Positions 26,303 through 33,586 of a DNA stretch of 33,586 nt are shown piece by piece. The notes beneath the pieces are model-generated. The model searched no databases and was not told where the DNA came from. It was given only the letters and a program-made list of their open reading frames with translations. Source of the stretch: Albidovulum sp. bin36. GTDB taxonomy: Bacteria; Pseudomonadota; Alphaproteobacteria; Rhodobacterales; Rhodobacteraceae. The stretch is from the NCBI GenBank assembly GCA_002238565.1, contig MPMP01000057.1, forward strand, positions 1-33,586. The letters run 5' to 3'. Within the stretch, counting starts at the first letter, position 1. Every line of letters begins with the position of its first letter. The position numbers and the translations under genes are program-made.

Positions 26303-26800
26303 ATGTTTCGCTTGGACAATGAACGATACGAGGATGCATGGGAATCCGAGGTTCTCCTGGACCTCGTTTTCGGGCCCGGTCGAACGGCATTGTCCGCCTA
26401 CAGGCTTCGCGAAGGCGTTGCCCCCGTTCAAGGCCTGTCGATTTCGGCGCGCGACGAATTCAATGCCTTGTCAGGCGTCATTCGGTTCTGGCCCGTTCGC
26501 GTCGGCGATGCAGCCGGGCTGCTGCTCGGTCCGATCGCCGTGCACCCGACGAGGCAGGGGGAGGGCCTCGGATCCATGCTTATGCGGGACGGGCTGCGGC
26601 GCGCTCGAGCGCTGGAATGGCCGGCGGTCATCCTCGTGGGGGATCTGGACTACTACGCGCGTTTCGGATTTTCGCGGTGCTCCGGTCTCGAATTCCCGCC
26701 GCCCACCGATCCGGACCGCGTGCTAGGGCTGGAACTGGCCCGAGGCGCGTTCTCCGAATTCCGGGGCAAGGTTGAAAAATGGCGGCCTCGCCCGGAATGA
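26303..26800 (+). CDS. GNAT N-acetyltransferase (YhbS-like)
   Basis: A 165-residue protein. Clear family blocks are VRVGDAAGLLLGPIAVHPTR followed by QGEGLGSMLMRDGLRRA (the acetyl-CoA binding Q/RxxGxG/A loop) and VILVGDLDYYARFGF, which is characteristic of the YhbS subgroup. It begins RYEDAWESEVLLDLVFGPGR and SAYRLREGVAPV. It is the only plus-strand gene between 24.2 and 31 kb and converges with ptsP, whose end is 16 bases away. Substrate unknown. Confidence 0.9.
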   Translation: MFRLDNERYEDAWESEVLLDLVFGPGRTALSAYRLREGVAPVQGLSISARDEFNALSGVIRFWPVRVGDAAGLLLGPIAVHPTRQGEGLGSMLMRDGLRRARALEWPAVILVGDLDYYARFGFSRCSGLEFPPPTDPDRVLGLELARGAFSEFRGKVEKWRPRPE

Positions 26801-26815
26801 TCGCATCGGCGGTCT

Positions 26816-29083
26816 TCAGTACCACTCTTTCAGAAGCTTCTCGATTCGCGGCTGAACCGAGCCTTCGCCATTTTCGATCGCCGCATCGATGGCTTGCCGG
26901 ACCTTTGCCATTTCCGCGTTTCGAATCAGGTTTTTCACGCGGCCTATCGCCGCGGGTCGCATGGACAGCGTCCTCAATCCCATGGCGGCCAGGCAGATGG
27001 AAGTTTCCGGCAGCCCGGCATCCTCGCCGCAAAAGCTCAAGGGCGTATTGGCGGAACGGCACCTTTCGACAATTTGCCGTATCAGGGACAGAAAGCTTAC
27101 ATTCAGCGCGCCGTAGCGTTTCCGAACCTTTTCGTTCTCGCGGTCCGCCGCGAAAAAGAACTGCTTCAGGTCGTTGCCGCCGATGGAAATGAAATCCGCT
27201 TCCTCGAAGAATTTGTCGGGCGCGAAGGCCAGCGAAGGAGTTTCCAGCATCGCGCCGATTTCTATGCTTGCCGGCAATTCGTGGCCGCGCTCTCTTTCTC
27301 CTTCGAGGACCTCATCGAATATGGATTTCGCCATCCTGAATTCGTCCATTTCGGCAATTAGCGGAAACATGACGGTCAGGTTTCTATTCGACGCGCCTCT
27401 TATCATGGCCTGAAGCTGCATCTTCATCATGAGCTTCCTGCCCAGGGCGAGGCGGATCGCTCTCCATCCGAGCGCGGGGTTGGGCTCGTCATGCCGCTTC
27501 ATGTAGGGAAGGATCTTGTCCGAACCGATATCCAGCGTTCGGAAGGCGACGCGCTTGCCCTTGGCGGCATCGATAACCGTCGCGTAGTGCTTCGCCAGCT
27601 GCGTTCTCTTCGGCACCCTGTTCGTCGAAAGGAATTGAAGCTCCGTGCGGAACAGCCCTACGCCTTCGGCTCCCGAAATTTCGAGACTCGGCAGTTGAGG
27701 CATCAGGCCGGCGTTCATATGCAGGCTGATCGTTACGCCGTCCCGGGTCGTGGCCGGAAAATCGCGCAGCCGCCTGAATTTGCTTTGCTCGCGCGCAAGC
27801 ATCGCCATCTTGTCCCGGAACGCTCTCGCGACGGTCTCCTCCGGCCGAAGATGTACGAGTCCGGTATCGCCATCCACGTTGATCGGGTCGCCGCTCAACG
27901 CCTCCGCGGAAATGTTGCTGACGTTGATGACCAGCGGAATTGCGAGCGAGCGGGCGATAATCGTCGCATGCGAGCCGACCGACCCTTCCTCGAGTACTAC
28001 GCCCTTCAGCGAGCGGCCGTATTCCAGAAGTTCGACCGGTCCGATGTTTCTGGCGACAAGAATCGGATTTTCCGGAATCTCGCGGTCCGACGCGTTGTCC
28101 TTGCCAACCAGAATGCGCACGAGCCTATTGGAAATCGCGTCGATATCGTCGAGCCTGTCCCTCAAGTACTTGTCCGGAGACTTCGCCATCTTGGTTCGAA
28201 CTTCGGACTGCTCCATTTCGACGGCCGCCGCCGCTGAAAGCCCCTTCTCGATGTTGGCTTCCAGGCGACTCAGCCAGCCTTGAGAGTTCGCGAACATCCA
28301 GTAGGCCTGAATTACGTCTCGGCTCTCGCCGTCCGCCCGGCTCAGTATCGGCGAATGCAGAAGCTCCGCGACGCCGCCCTTGAGCTTGCTCATCGCCTCG
28401 TGAAGCCTTTCGCGCTCCTTCTCCGGATTGTCGGCGACCGGATTCGGGACGAGCACGCGAGCTTCGTGCAAAAGCACATTGCCGCTCGCGGCTCCCTCCT
28501 GCGCCGCAGTTCCTTGAAAACGCATAGGCTGCGAATGAGGCGGAGCCAGAGCTCGCTCCTTGCCGACGAATGCGCCGAGTTCGGCCATCTCGGCCATGAC
28601 CGATGCTACGAACTTAAGGTTTTCGACATCGTCATCGGCGAATTTGCGCTGGATTTTCGATTGAACGACGAGCACGCCGCGCGAATATCCCCGATGCTGG
28701 ATCGGAATGCCGAGAAACGACCGGTAGATTTCTTCGCCCGTTTCAGGCATGTAGCGGAAACCGGGCTCGCTCGGAGCGTTCGCCGTATTTACCGGCGCGC
28801 CTTGCTTGACAACCCTGCCCACCAGGCCCTGGCTGGTCAGGAGCCGGGTCTTGTGCACCGCCTGAGGATTCAATCCGCGGGTGGCGCAGAGCTCCAGTGT
28901 ATCGGCATCGCGCTGCAAATAGATCGAGCAGACGTCGGTTTCCAGTGAATCCGCGATGATCGTGGTCAGCAGGTCAAGACGCGCCTGGCCGTCGATATCC
29001 CGGTTCAATGCCTCGGAAATCCGAGCGAGCAGAGGCTGAGGCTTTTTCATGCCTTTTTCCGATGGCATGGCGCTTCCGGTCAT
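26816..29083 (-). CDS. ptsP: Phosphoenolpyruvate-protein phosphotransferase PtsP (EI-Ntr)
   Basis: A 755-residue nitrogen-PTS enzyme I. A GAF domain lies at about residues 25-165. The EI portion follows, with the phosphorylated histidine His372 in GSVGSHATIIARSLAIPLV and the PEP-binding barrel containing GVGLFRTELQFL, TLDIGSDK, NPALGWRAIRL and SFCGEDAG near the end. In alphaproteobacteria this system relays phosphate through NPr to EIIA-Ntr and senses nitrogen through the GAF domain, which binds glutamine in characterised homologues. Start at ATG 29083 overlaps the lysC stop as ATGA, so translation is probably coupled; ATG at 29068 is an alternative. No NPr or EIIA gene is in view. Confidence 0.95.
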   Translation of the reverse strand: MTGSAMPSEKGMKKPQPLLARISEALNRDIDGQARLDLLTTIIADSLETDVCSIYLQRDADTLELCATRGLNPQAVHKTRLLTSQGLVGRVVKQGAPVNTANAPSEPGFRYMPETGEEIYRSFLGIPIQHRGYSRGVLVVQSKIQRKFADDDVENLKFVASVMAEMAELGAFVGKERALAPPHSQPMRFQGTAAQEGAASGNVLLHEARVLVPNPVADNPEKERERLHEAMSKLKGGVAELLHSPILSRADGESRDVIQAYWMFANSQGWLSRLEANIEKGLSAAAAVEMEQSEVRTKMAKSPDKYLRDRLDDIDAISNRLVRILVGKDNASDREIPENPILVARNIGPVELLEYGRSLKGVVLEEGSVGSHATIIARSLAIPLVINVSNISAEALSGDPINVDGDTGLVHLRPEETVARAFRDKMAMLAREQSKFRRLRDFPATTRDGVTISLHMNAGLMPQLPSLEISGAEGVGLFRTELQFLSTNRVPKRTQLAKHYATVIDAAKGKRVAFRTLDIGSDKILPYMKRHDEPNPALGWRAIRLALGRKLMMKMQLQAMIRGASNRNLTVMFPLIAEMDEFRMAKSIFDEVLEGERERGHELPASIEIGAMLETPSLAFAPDKFFEEADFISIGGNDLKQFFFAADRENEKVRKRYGALNVSFLSLIRQIVERCRSANTPLSFCGEDAGLPETSICLAAMGLRTLSMRPAAIGRVKNLIRNAEMAKVRQAIDAAIENGEGSVQPRIEKLLKEWY

Positions 29084-30309
29084 GTCGCTGTTTCGAGGTC
29101 GAATTCGTCATGGAGCGCCCGAACCGCCCGCTCCATGTGAATTCTATCGACGAGGACCGAGATTTTGATTTCCGAGGTCGAAATGGCTTTGATATTGATG
29201 TCCTTTTTCGCAAGGGCGCCGAACATTTTCGTGGCGACGCCCGTATGGGAGCGCATGCCGATGCCCACGACGGAAACCTTGCAGACGTCGGTGTCGGCCG
29301 ACAGGTCCCGGAATCCAACCGATCCGCGCTCCCTGGCGGTCCTAAGCGCATTTACGGCCCTTTCGACTTGGCTCACGGGGCAGGTAAACGTCATGTCCGT
29401 AAGCTTTCGCTCGGAAATCGTCTGAATGATCATGTCGACATTCACGCCGGAATCGGCAAGAGAGCCGAACACGGCCTCGGCGACGCCCGGCCTGTCTTCG
29501 ACCGACAGAATTGAAATCTTCGCTTCGTCGAGCGATTGCGCGATACCGGAGACTATATTCTGTTCCATTATGTCCTCTTCATCGCAAACCAGCGTGCCCG
29601 AATTGTCATTGAAACTCGACCGGACGCACAGCCTGACCTTGTACCGCATTGCCAGTTCCACTGAACGGGTCTGAAGCACCTTGGCCCCTAGGGACGCGAG
29701 TTCCAGCATTTCCTCGTAGGAAATCTTCTCGAGCTTTCGCGCATTCGCCACGAGTCTCGGATCCGCCGTGTAGACGCCGTCCACATCGGTGTAGATGTCG
29801 CATCTTTCGCAATTGAACGCGGTTGCGAAAGCGACAGCCGACGTATCCGAGCCGCCCCGTCCGAGCGTGGCGATCCTGCCTTCGGGGCTAACGCCCTGAA
29901 ATCCCGCAGCCACGGCGACTTTCATGCCCTCGGCGAATTTCGCTTGGAGGCCTTTCGTCTCGATTCCCGTAATTCTCGCCGTTCCGTGCGCCGATGTCGT
30001 CCGGACCGGAACCTGCCAGCCCTGCCAGCTTCGCGCCGGCACGTCCAAATCCTGCAAAACTAGCGCCATCAGCGCGGACGCGAGGCTCTCGCCGGTTGAA
30101 ATAACGGCATCGTATTCTCGCGCGTCGAACAGGCTCGACGTGCCTTCGACCAGGCCGACCAGATTGTTGGTCGTGTCGCCCATGGCTGAAATCACGGCGA
30201 TGACGTTGTATCCCCGGTCGACTTCCCTCTTTATCTTGGATGCGGCCGCGCGCATGCGCTCCATGTCCGAGACAGAGGTTCCGCCGAATTTCATCGTCAA
30301 TAGCGGCAT
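29080..30309 (-). CDS. lysC: Aspartate kinase
   Basis: A 409-residue aspartokinase that phosphorylates aspartate, the first step toward lysine, threonine and methionine. It starts MPLLTMKFGGTSVSDMERM. The kinase domain has VAVAAGFQGVSPEGRIATLG followed by RGGSDTSAVAFA, and DIYTDVDGVYTADPRLV. Two C-terminal ACT domains are present (ISILSVEDRPGVAEAVFGSL and KVSVVGIGMRSHTGVATKMF), the usual sites for feedback inhibition by lysine or threonine. It lies just upstream of ptsP, which it overlaps by four bases. Confidence 0.96.
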   Translation of the reverse strand: MPLLTMKFGGTSVSDMERMRAAASKIKREVDRGYNVIAVISAMGDTTNNLVGLVEGTSSLFDAREYDAVISTGESLASALMALVLQDLDVPARSWQGWQVPVRTTSAHGTARITGIETKGLQAKFAEGMKVAVAAGFQGVSPEGRIATLGRGGSDTSAVAFATAFNCERCDIYTDVDGVYTADPRLVANARKLEKISYEEMLELASLGAKVLQTRSVELAMRYKVRLCVRSSFNDNSGTLVCDEEDIMEQNIVSGIAQSLDEAKISILSVEDRPGVAEAVFGSLADSGVNVDMIIQTISERKLTDMTFTCPVSQVERAVNALRTARERGSVGFRDLSADTDVCKVSVVGIGMRSHTGVATKMFGALAKKDINIKAISTSEIKISVLVDRIHMERAVRALHDEFDLETAT

Positions 30310-30480
30310 CGGATGCTTCTCTTATCTCCCAGCATGGTAGGCCGGTTCCTTATCCGCCAATCCGAAATTCATCAAGTTTCCAATAGATTGCAAATTTACG
30401 GAATCGCCGGGCGAGTCTCGGTTTTCAAGGCGCGCCGCCGCGCGACGGCCCTAGTCGAGCCTGAACGGGAAAGCGATGAT

Positions 30481-30924
30481 TTAATTGGTCTTGCAGGTGG
30501 GAATCCAGGGCAGCGGAGCGATCGGCACGCCTTCTTCGATCAGTTCGCGGGTCTCGGCAGCGCGCGCTTCGCCGAATATCGAGCGCTCCTTGGATTCGCC
30601 GGCATGGATGGCTCGCGCCTCTTTGGCGAAATTTGTGCCCACGTACTCCGACTCTTTCTCGATCTTCTGCTTCAGCTTTTCGATCGCTTTCTCGAACGTG
30701 CTTTTCGGCTCGGCGATTTTCGGGGGCTGTTCCCGGACGCTGTCCTTAGGCGCGGCACTTCCGGTGCTGACGCGCGGCGCCATCATTTTCTTCACGACGC
30801 TGGACGAACCGCAAACCGGGCACGTGATCATTCCCGCTTCGGAAAGCGAATTGTAGGCATCGTTCGATTTGAACCACGATTCGAATTCGTGGTTCTCGAT
30901 GCATCCGAGCGTAAAGCGAATCAT
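30481..30924 (-). CDS. DUF1178 family protein
   Basis: A 147-residue protein beginning MIRFTLGCIENHEFESWF, then SNDAYNSLSEAGMITCPVCG and SSSVVKKMMAPRV, matching DUF1178, found largely in alphaproteobacteria. Cys8 and the CPVC pair (Cys35, Cys38) could bind a metal. The middle is Lys/Glu-rich (FEKAIEKLKQKIEKESEY) and probably helical, followed by KEARAIHAGESKERSIFGEA. Function unknown. It is 52 bases downstream of the NUDIX gene and probably in the same transcript. Confidence 0.88.
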   Translation of the reverse strand: MIRFTLGCIENHEFESWFKSNDAYNSLSEAGMITCPVCGSSSVVKKMMAPRVSTGSAAPKDSVREQPPKIAEPKSTFEKAIEKLKQKIEKESEYVGTNFAKEARAIHAGESKERSIFGEARAAETRELIEEGVPIAPLPWIPTCKTN

Positions 30925-30976
30925 GTAGAATCCGGGCTGCGACTTAATGTCGCGACCGCAGCCATGTACCGCGAAC

Positions 30977-31432
30977 TCATTTTCGCTCTCCTTCGATTTG
31001 TTTCGGGTCGAAATTCAATATAATGTCCTTGAGTTCGTTTTCCGAGACCGCAGCGGCCGCTTTTTCTCGCGAAAACCATTTGCGATGCCTTTGCCCGATT
31101 TCGGGAAACCTCTTTTTCAACCCCTTAACTTTTACGGGAAAAACCGCGACGATGCAGGGCACGCTTGAATTCCGCTTCAGATATTTTCTGTAGGAATAAT
31201 GGCCGATGCACTTCTCTTCAATGGTTCCCGATACTCCCGCTTCCTCGAAGGCTTCGAGCATGGCGGTTTGCGCCGGCGACATGCCATCGACCGGCCATCC
31301 CTTCGGCAGTACCCAGCGGCGCAAGCGGCGACTTGTTATAAGCAGGAGTTTCAAGGACTTCTTACTTGACTGGTAGCAAAGTGCGGCAAACTGCGTACGC
31401 GCTTCAGCCTTTCTATTCGAACCAAGTTCCAT
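30977..31432 (-). CDS. NUDIX hydrolase
   Basis: A 151-residue NUDIX-fold protein. The core is RRWVLPKGWPVDGMSPAQTA then MLEAFEEAGVSG, resembling the DIPP-like subgroup. The EE pair and flanking glycines of the Nudix helix are kept, but the GxxxxxE glutamate is Met and the usual Arg before the first Glu is Leu. CIGHYSYRKYL and PCIVAVFPVKVKGL fit this subgroup, which cleaves diphosphates linked to a nucleoside or inositol. Activity is likely but the substrate is unknown. DUF1178 follows. Confidence 0.85.
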   Translation of the reverse strand: MELGSNRKAEARTQFAALCYQSSKKSLKLLLITSRRLRRWVLPKGWPVDGMSPAQTAMLEAFEEAGVSGTIEEKCIGHYSYRKYLKRNSSVPCIVAVFPVKVKGLKKRFPEIGQRHRKWFSREKAAAAVSENELKDIILNFDPKQIEGERK

Positions 31433-31457
31433 GACTGCCCGTTCCGTCTTTCCGGCA

Positions 31458-31463
31458 AGTATA
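31458..31463 (-). promoter_or_regulatory. Possible -10 box upstream of the NUDIX gene
   Basis: On the minus strand TATACT lies about 26 bases before the NUDIX ATG, within a short AT-rich, nearly symmetrical patch GTATATTATAC. No convincing -35 was found at the right distance. Only suggestive. Confidence 0.25.
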
Positions 31464-31702
31464 ATATACTTTCGGGCCGAATTCCATCCGTTCCGGATGG
31501 CCGGGCGCGAACCTCCCGTATCGACGAATTTCTCACGGCTATTCGAGACATTCGTCGCGAATCGGCATGATTCACGACGACAGGAACGGTTTTGATCCCG
31601 GAGGCGGTAAATTGTTCGAGTCCTCCGTCTTTCTGCCGCGAGTTCGGAGAATTCCGGAGTTCCGCGTCAACTGGAAGGCATCCCGGCGTAGCATTTCAAA
31701 GG

Positions 31703-31720
31703 CGTTTCGCTTGCGAAACG
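31703..31720. repeat. Inverted repeat CGTTTCGC-TT-GCGAAACG
   Basis: A perfect 8-bp inverted repeat with a 2-base centre in a gene-free stretch. The short centre favours a double-stranded binding site or an old terminal repeat over a terminator, as no T-run follows. Unassigned. Confidence 0.35.
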
Positions 31721-31858
31721 GGTTGTTCGGCGACAACTTCGCACAAGTCCCCGCCGCCGGGTTGAAGGCGGAATAAATGCGCGGGATCAACGGGGGCCGG
31801 GTCAAGCCTCGGCTTTCAAAGATCTGCGCGCATAACAAAGTCGGAAGTCGCCATGGTC

Positions 31859-32299
31859 TCAATAGATTTGCGTTCCGCTGCCGCAACCGAGTCGGCGACG
31901 GAGTATGCCGTCCTCGGTTTTCTCACCTCGTGGCGCGCCGCGCAGCTTGGCGGCCGCGCCCTCGCACAGTTCGCGCACGAATACCTCCTTCGGCTGCCCC
32001 GTGCGGGTGAACCGCGCGGACCCGCCTGACCGGCGCGAGCAGCCGCGCGTCGGACCCAGCGCATGCCAGTTGGAAGCGCGGTAGCAAGCGCCTGAAAATC
32101 TTGACGGATCCACGAAGCTCTCGGCGACGAGCACGGGATAGCCGTGCAGCGCCAGCATGTCGTCGGACAGGTGCCGCAGGCTCAGCCCAAGCACCCGCGA
32201 AGCCATGTTGGGAACCCGGCCCTCGTCGAGAATGACAAAGCGAGTGGTGTTCGCGATGAGATGAAGCCGCGAGAGCTGCTGATCGCGCGTCCGGCCGAT
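31859..32299 (-). pseudogene. DUF4338 (DruA-like) protein remnant
   Basis: The minus-strand frame opens right after a TAG (32300-32302) with IGRTRDQQLSRLHLIANTTR, then FVILDEGRVPNMASRVLGLS, PVLVAESFVDPSRFSGACYR, ASNWHALGPTRG and RTGQPKEVFVRELCEGAAAK, and runs to a stop at 31859. These are conserved blocks of DUF4338 (PF14236), the domain of the Druantia component DruA that is also common in transposon-associated proteins. The typical order 'RFLIL..VPNLASRxL..ETFVDPxRFxGTCYRAANWxxLGxTxG' is easily recognised. The N-terminal part with the YHYLG-type motif is missing and the first in-frame ATG (32206) is internal, so it is a 5'-truncated remnant. Confidence 0.7.
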
Positions 32300-32302
32300 C
32301 TA

Positions 32303-32536
32303 GGCGGAACTTCATACGGGCATTTTACGCATAACCCGTTGAAAAACAACGAAAATATGCGATTCAGAGGCCCTGTAGGTGGATTCTTGTTGCCATAACG
32401 CGCGCAGGCGCGGAGTCCGGCGCATCCGGCGAGCGGATCCGATGGGATTGAACCAGGGCACGAAATTTTTTTCGATTGCCTCTTGACATTATAGATTTTG
32501 TCGGAATAATTGTGATTCGCAAAGTTCCCATAACGG
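32303..32536. other. Leader of the IS1634-type element
   Basis: No protein seen. The right part is AT-rich and holds the promoter at 32483-32510. The left end of the insertion sequence probably lies here, but no terminal inverted repeat can be confirmed because the other end is outside the window. Confidence 0.35.
32483..32510 (+). promoter_or_regulatory. Probable sigma70-type promoter of the IS1634-type transposase
   Basis: TTGACA at 32483-32488, a 16-base AT-rich spacer and AATAAT at 32505-32510 form a good match to a housekeeping promoter. It lies about 27 bases before the first possible start codon at 32537. Confidence 0.5.
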
Positions 32537-33586
32537 ATGCCCGCCATGGCCTTGAATATCGAAACCGTCCCCAACCAGGCCGGAAAACCCGCAATCCTCC
32601 TCCGCCAGGCATGGCGGGAGGGAAAGCGGATCCGCAAGAAGACCGTCGCCAACCTCTCGAAGTTCCCGCCCGAGATCGTCGAGGGCTTCCAGGAAGTGCT
32701 CAAGGGCGCCGTCGCCGTCAGAGACGTCGGCGAGCTCATGCAGGTGGAGCGCTCCCTCCTGCACGGACATGTCGCCGCCGTCCTCGGCACCGCGCGGGAC
32801 CTCGGCCTCGAGCGCATGCTTCACCGGACCCGCAGCCGCGAGCGCCAGCTGGCGCTGGCCGCCGTCGTCTCGAGGGTGCTGTCGCCCGATTCCAAGCTCG
32901 CCACCGCCCGGCGGCTGTCGCCCGAGACCGCGACGAGCAGCCTCGGCGCCCTGCTCGGGCTCGGCCCCGTCGACGGCAACGAGGTGCTCGACATGCTCGA
33001 CTGGCTGCTGAAGCGCCAGCCCTGGATCGAGAGGAGCCTGGCGAACCGGTGCCTGAAGGACGGAACGCTGGTCCTGTACGACGTCTCCTCGAGCTACCTG
33101 GAGGGAACCTGCTGCCCGCTCGCGGCCTTCGGCCACAACCGCGACGGAAAGAAGGGCAAGCGGCAGATCGTGTTCGGGATGCTCTGCGCCGCCGACGGCT
33201 GCCCGGTCGCGGTGGAGGTGTTCCCCGGAAACACCGCGGACCCGTCGACGGTGGCCTCGCAGGTGAACAAGATCCGCAAGCGCTTCGGCATCGACCGCGT
33301 GGCGCTGGTGGGCGACCGGGGGATGCTCACCACGGCGCGGATCCGCGAGGACCTCGAGCCGGCGGGGCTCGACTGGGTCTCGGCCCTGAAGACGCAGGAC
33401 ATCCGCAAGCTGCTGAAGGACGGCGCGGACGGCGCTCCCGCCCCGCTGGAGCCCGGGGCGCTGTTTCCCGACGCGGTGGCCGAGGTCTCGGGCCCGGACT
33501 TCCCCGGCGAGCGGCTGATGGTCTGCCTGAACCCCCGGCTGCGGCTGGAGCGGGCGCGCAAGCGCGCGGACCTGCTTCAGGCCACC
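32537..33586 (+). CDS. IS1634-family transposase, 5' part (continues beyond window)
   Basis: An uninterrupted frame of 350 codons reaches the right edge. ATG at 32537 is the first start; ATG at 32546 (MALNIETVPNQAGKPAILLR) is a likely alternative. Family blocks are WREGKRIRKKTVANLSKFPP, HGHVAAVLGTARDLGLERML, LVLYDVSSSYLEGTCCPLAA (first catalytic Asp), FGHNRDGKKGKRQIVFGMLC, PVAVEVFPGNTADPSTVASQ and RVALVGDRGMLTTARI (second Asp). The final Glu region lies outside. Its GC content is well above that of the chromosomal genes, and codon use is strongly C/G-ending, suggesting recent arrival. Unlike the other transposases here it shows no frame damage. Confidence 0.85.
   Translation, partial: MPAMALNIETVPNQAGKPAILLRQAWREGKRIRKKTVANLSKFPPEIVEGFQEVLKGAVAVRDVGELMQVERSLLHGHVAAVLGTARDLGLERMLHRTRSRERQLALAAVVSRVLSPDSKLATARRLSPETATSSLGALLGLGPVDGNEVLDMLDWLLKRQPWIERSLANRCLKDGTLVLYDVSSSYLEGTCCPLAAFGHNRDGKKGKRQIVFGMLCAADGCPVAVEVFPGNTADPSTVASQVNKIRKRFGIDRVALVGDRGMLTTARIREDLEPAGLDWVSALKTQDIRKLLKDGADGAPAPLEPGALFPDAVAEVSGPDFPGERLMVCLNPRLRLERARKRADLLQAT

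Larger units (their letters stand above)
31433..31858. other. Intergenic stretch without a recognisable gene
   Basis: About 430 bases separate the NUDIX start from the DUF4338 remnant. A minus-strand frame at 31572-31886 shows no family motif. The stretch contains the candidate NUDIX -10 and the short palindrome at 31703-31720, and probably marks the edge of a mobile region. Confidence 0.4.

Noticed and set aside
27491..28237. 248-codon plus-strand frame
   Set aside because: Antisense to ptsP, whose catalytic motifs are intact; shadow.
1..33586. CRISPR array, tRNA or rRNA genes
   Set aside because: Looked for regular short repeats with spacers, tRNA cloverleaf arms and rRNA-like stretches; none seen.

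Overview
The window looks like chromosome of an IS-rich alphaproteobacterium, possibly near Rhodospirillales. The evidence is gene order: topA-mce-DUF1467, tldD divergent from a ctaC-ctaB-ctaG-ctaE-SURF1-thrC-M16 cluster, lysC-ptsP, mtnP-apt, and DUF1178 with NUDIX. The exact taxon cannot be read from the sequence alone.

Layout. (1) Positions 1-6573 are sparsely coding. They hold decayed transposases (an IS66-like fragment, IS110 and IS4-type remnants), a secreted CAP-domain gene, an ankyrin fragment, a complete glycerophosphodiesterase gene, about 2 kb of decayed DNA and a serine-recombinase remnant. (2) 6574-7850 is a nitroreductase gene overlapping an EI24/CysZ-like membrane protein gene. 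(3) 7892-10190 holds two similar IS630 remnants in the same orientation, with a VOC-family gene and the tail of an unknown gene between them. (4) 10248-14986 is a minus-strand housekeeping block: tldD, topA, methylmalonyl-CoA epimerase and DUF1467. (5) 15158-22612 is a tight plus-strand run: ctaC, ctaB, a small membrane gene, ctaG, ctaE, SURF1, thrC, an M16 peptidase gene and a GNAT gene. It is followed by a GlcD-type FAD oxidase gene. (6) 24133-31432 is mostly minus strand: flavin reductase-mtnP-apt, lysC-ptsP, and NUDIX-DUF1178, with one plus-strand GNAT gene. (7) 31433-33586 is again mobile: a DUF4338 (DruA-like) remnant and the 5' part of an apparently intact IS1634-family transposase that runs off the right edge.

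How the genes work together. The cox cluster encodes subunits II and III plus the heme O synthase, copper chaperone and SURF1 needed to assemble an aa3-type oxidase. The catalytic subunit I gene (ctaD), normally between ctaC and ctaB, is absent here. mtnP and apt form a methylthioadenosine/adenine salvage pair. lysC and ptsP overlap, joining the entry to aspartate-family amino acids with the nitrogen PTS.

The items most worth a second look are the hairpin-rich leader upstream of the IS110 remnant (a candidate bridge-RNA relic), the cox cluster without ctaD, the paired IS630 arrangement and the DruA-like remnant. I saw no CRISPR array, tRNA or rRNA, and no clearly new complete system.
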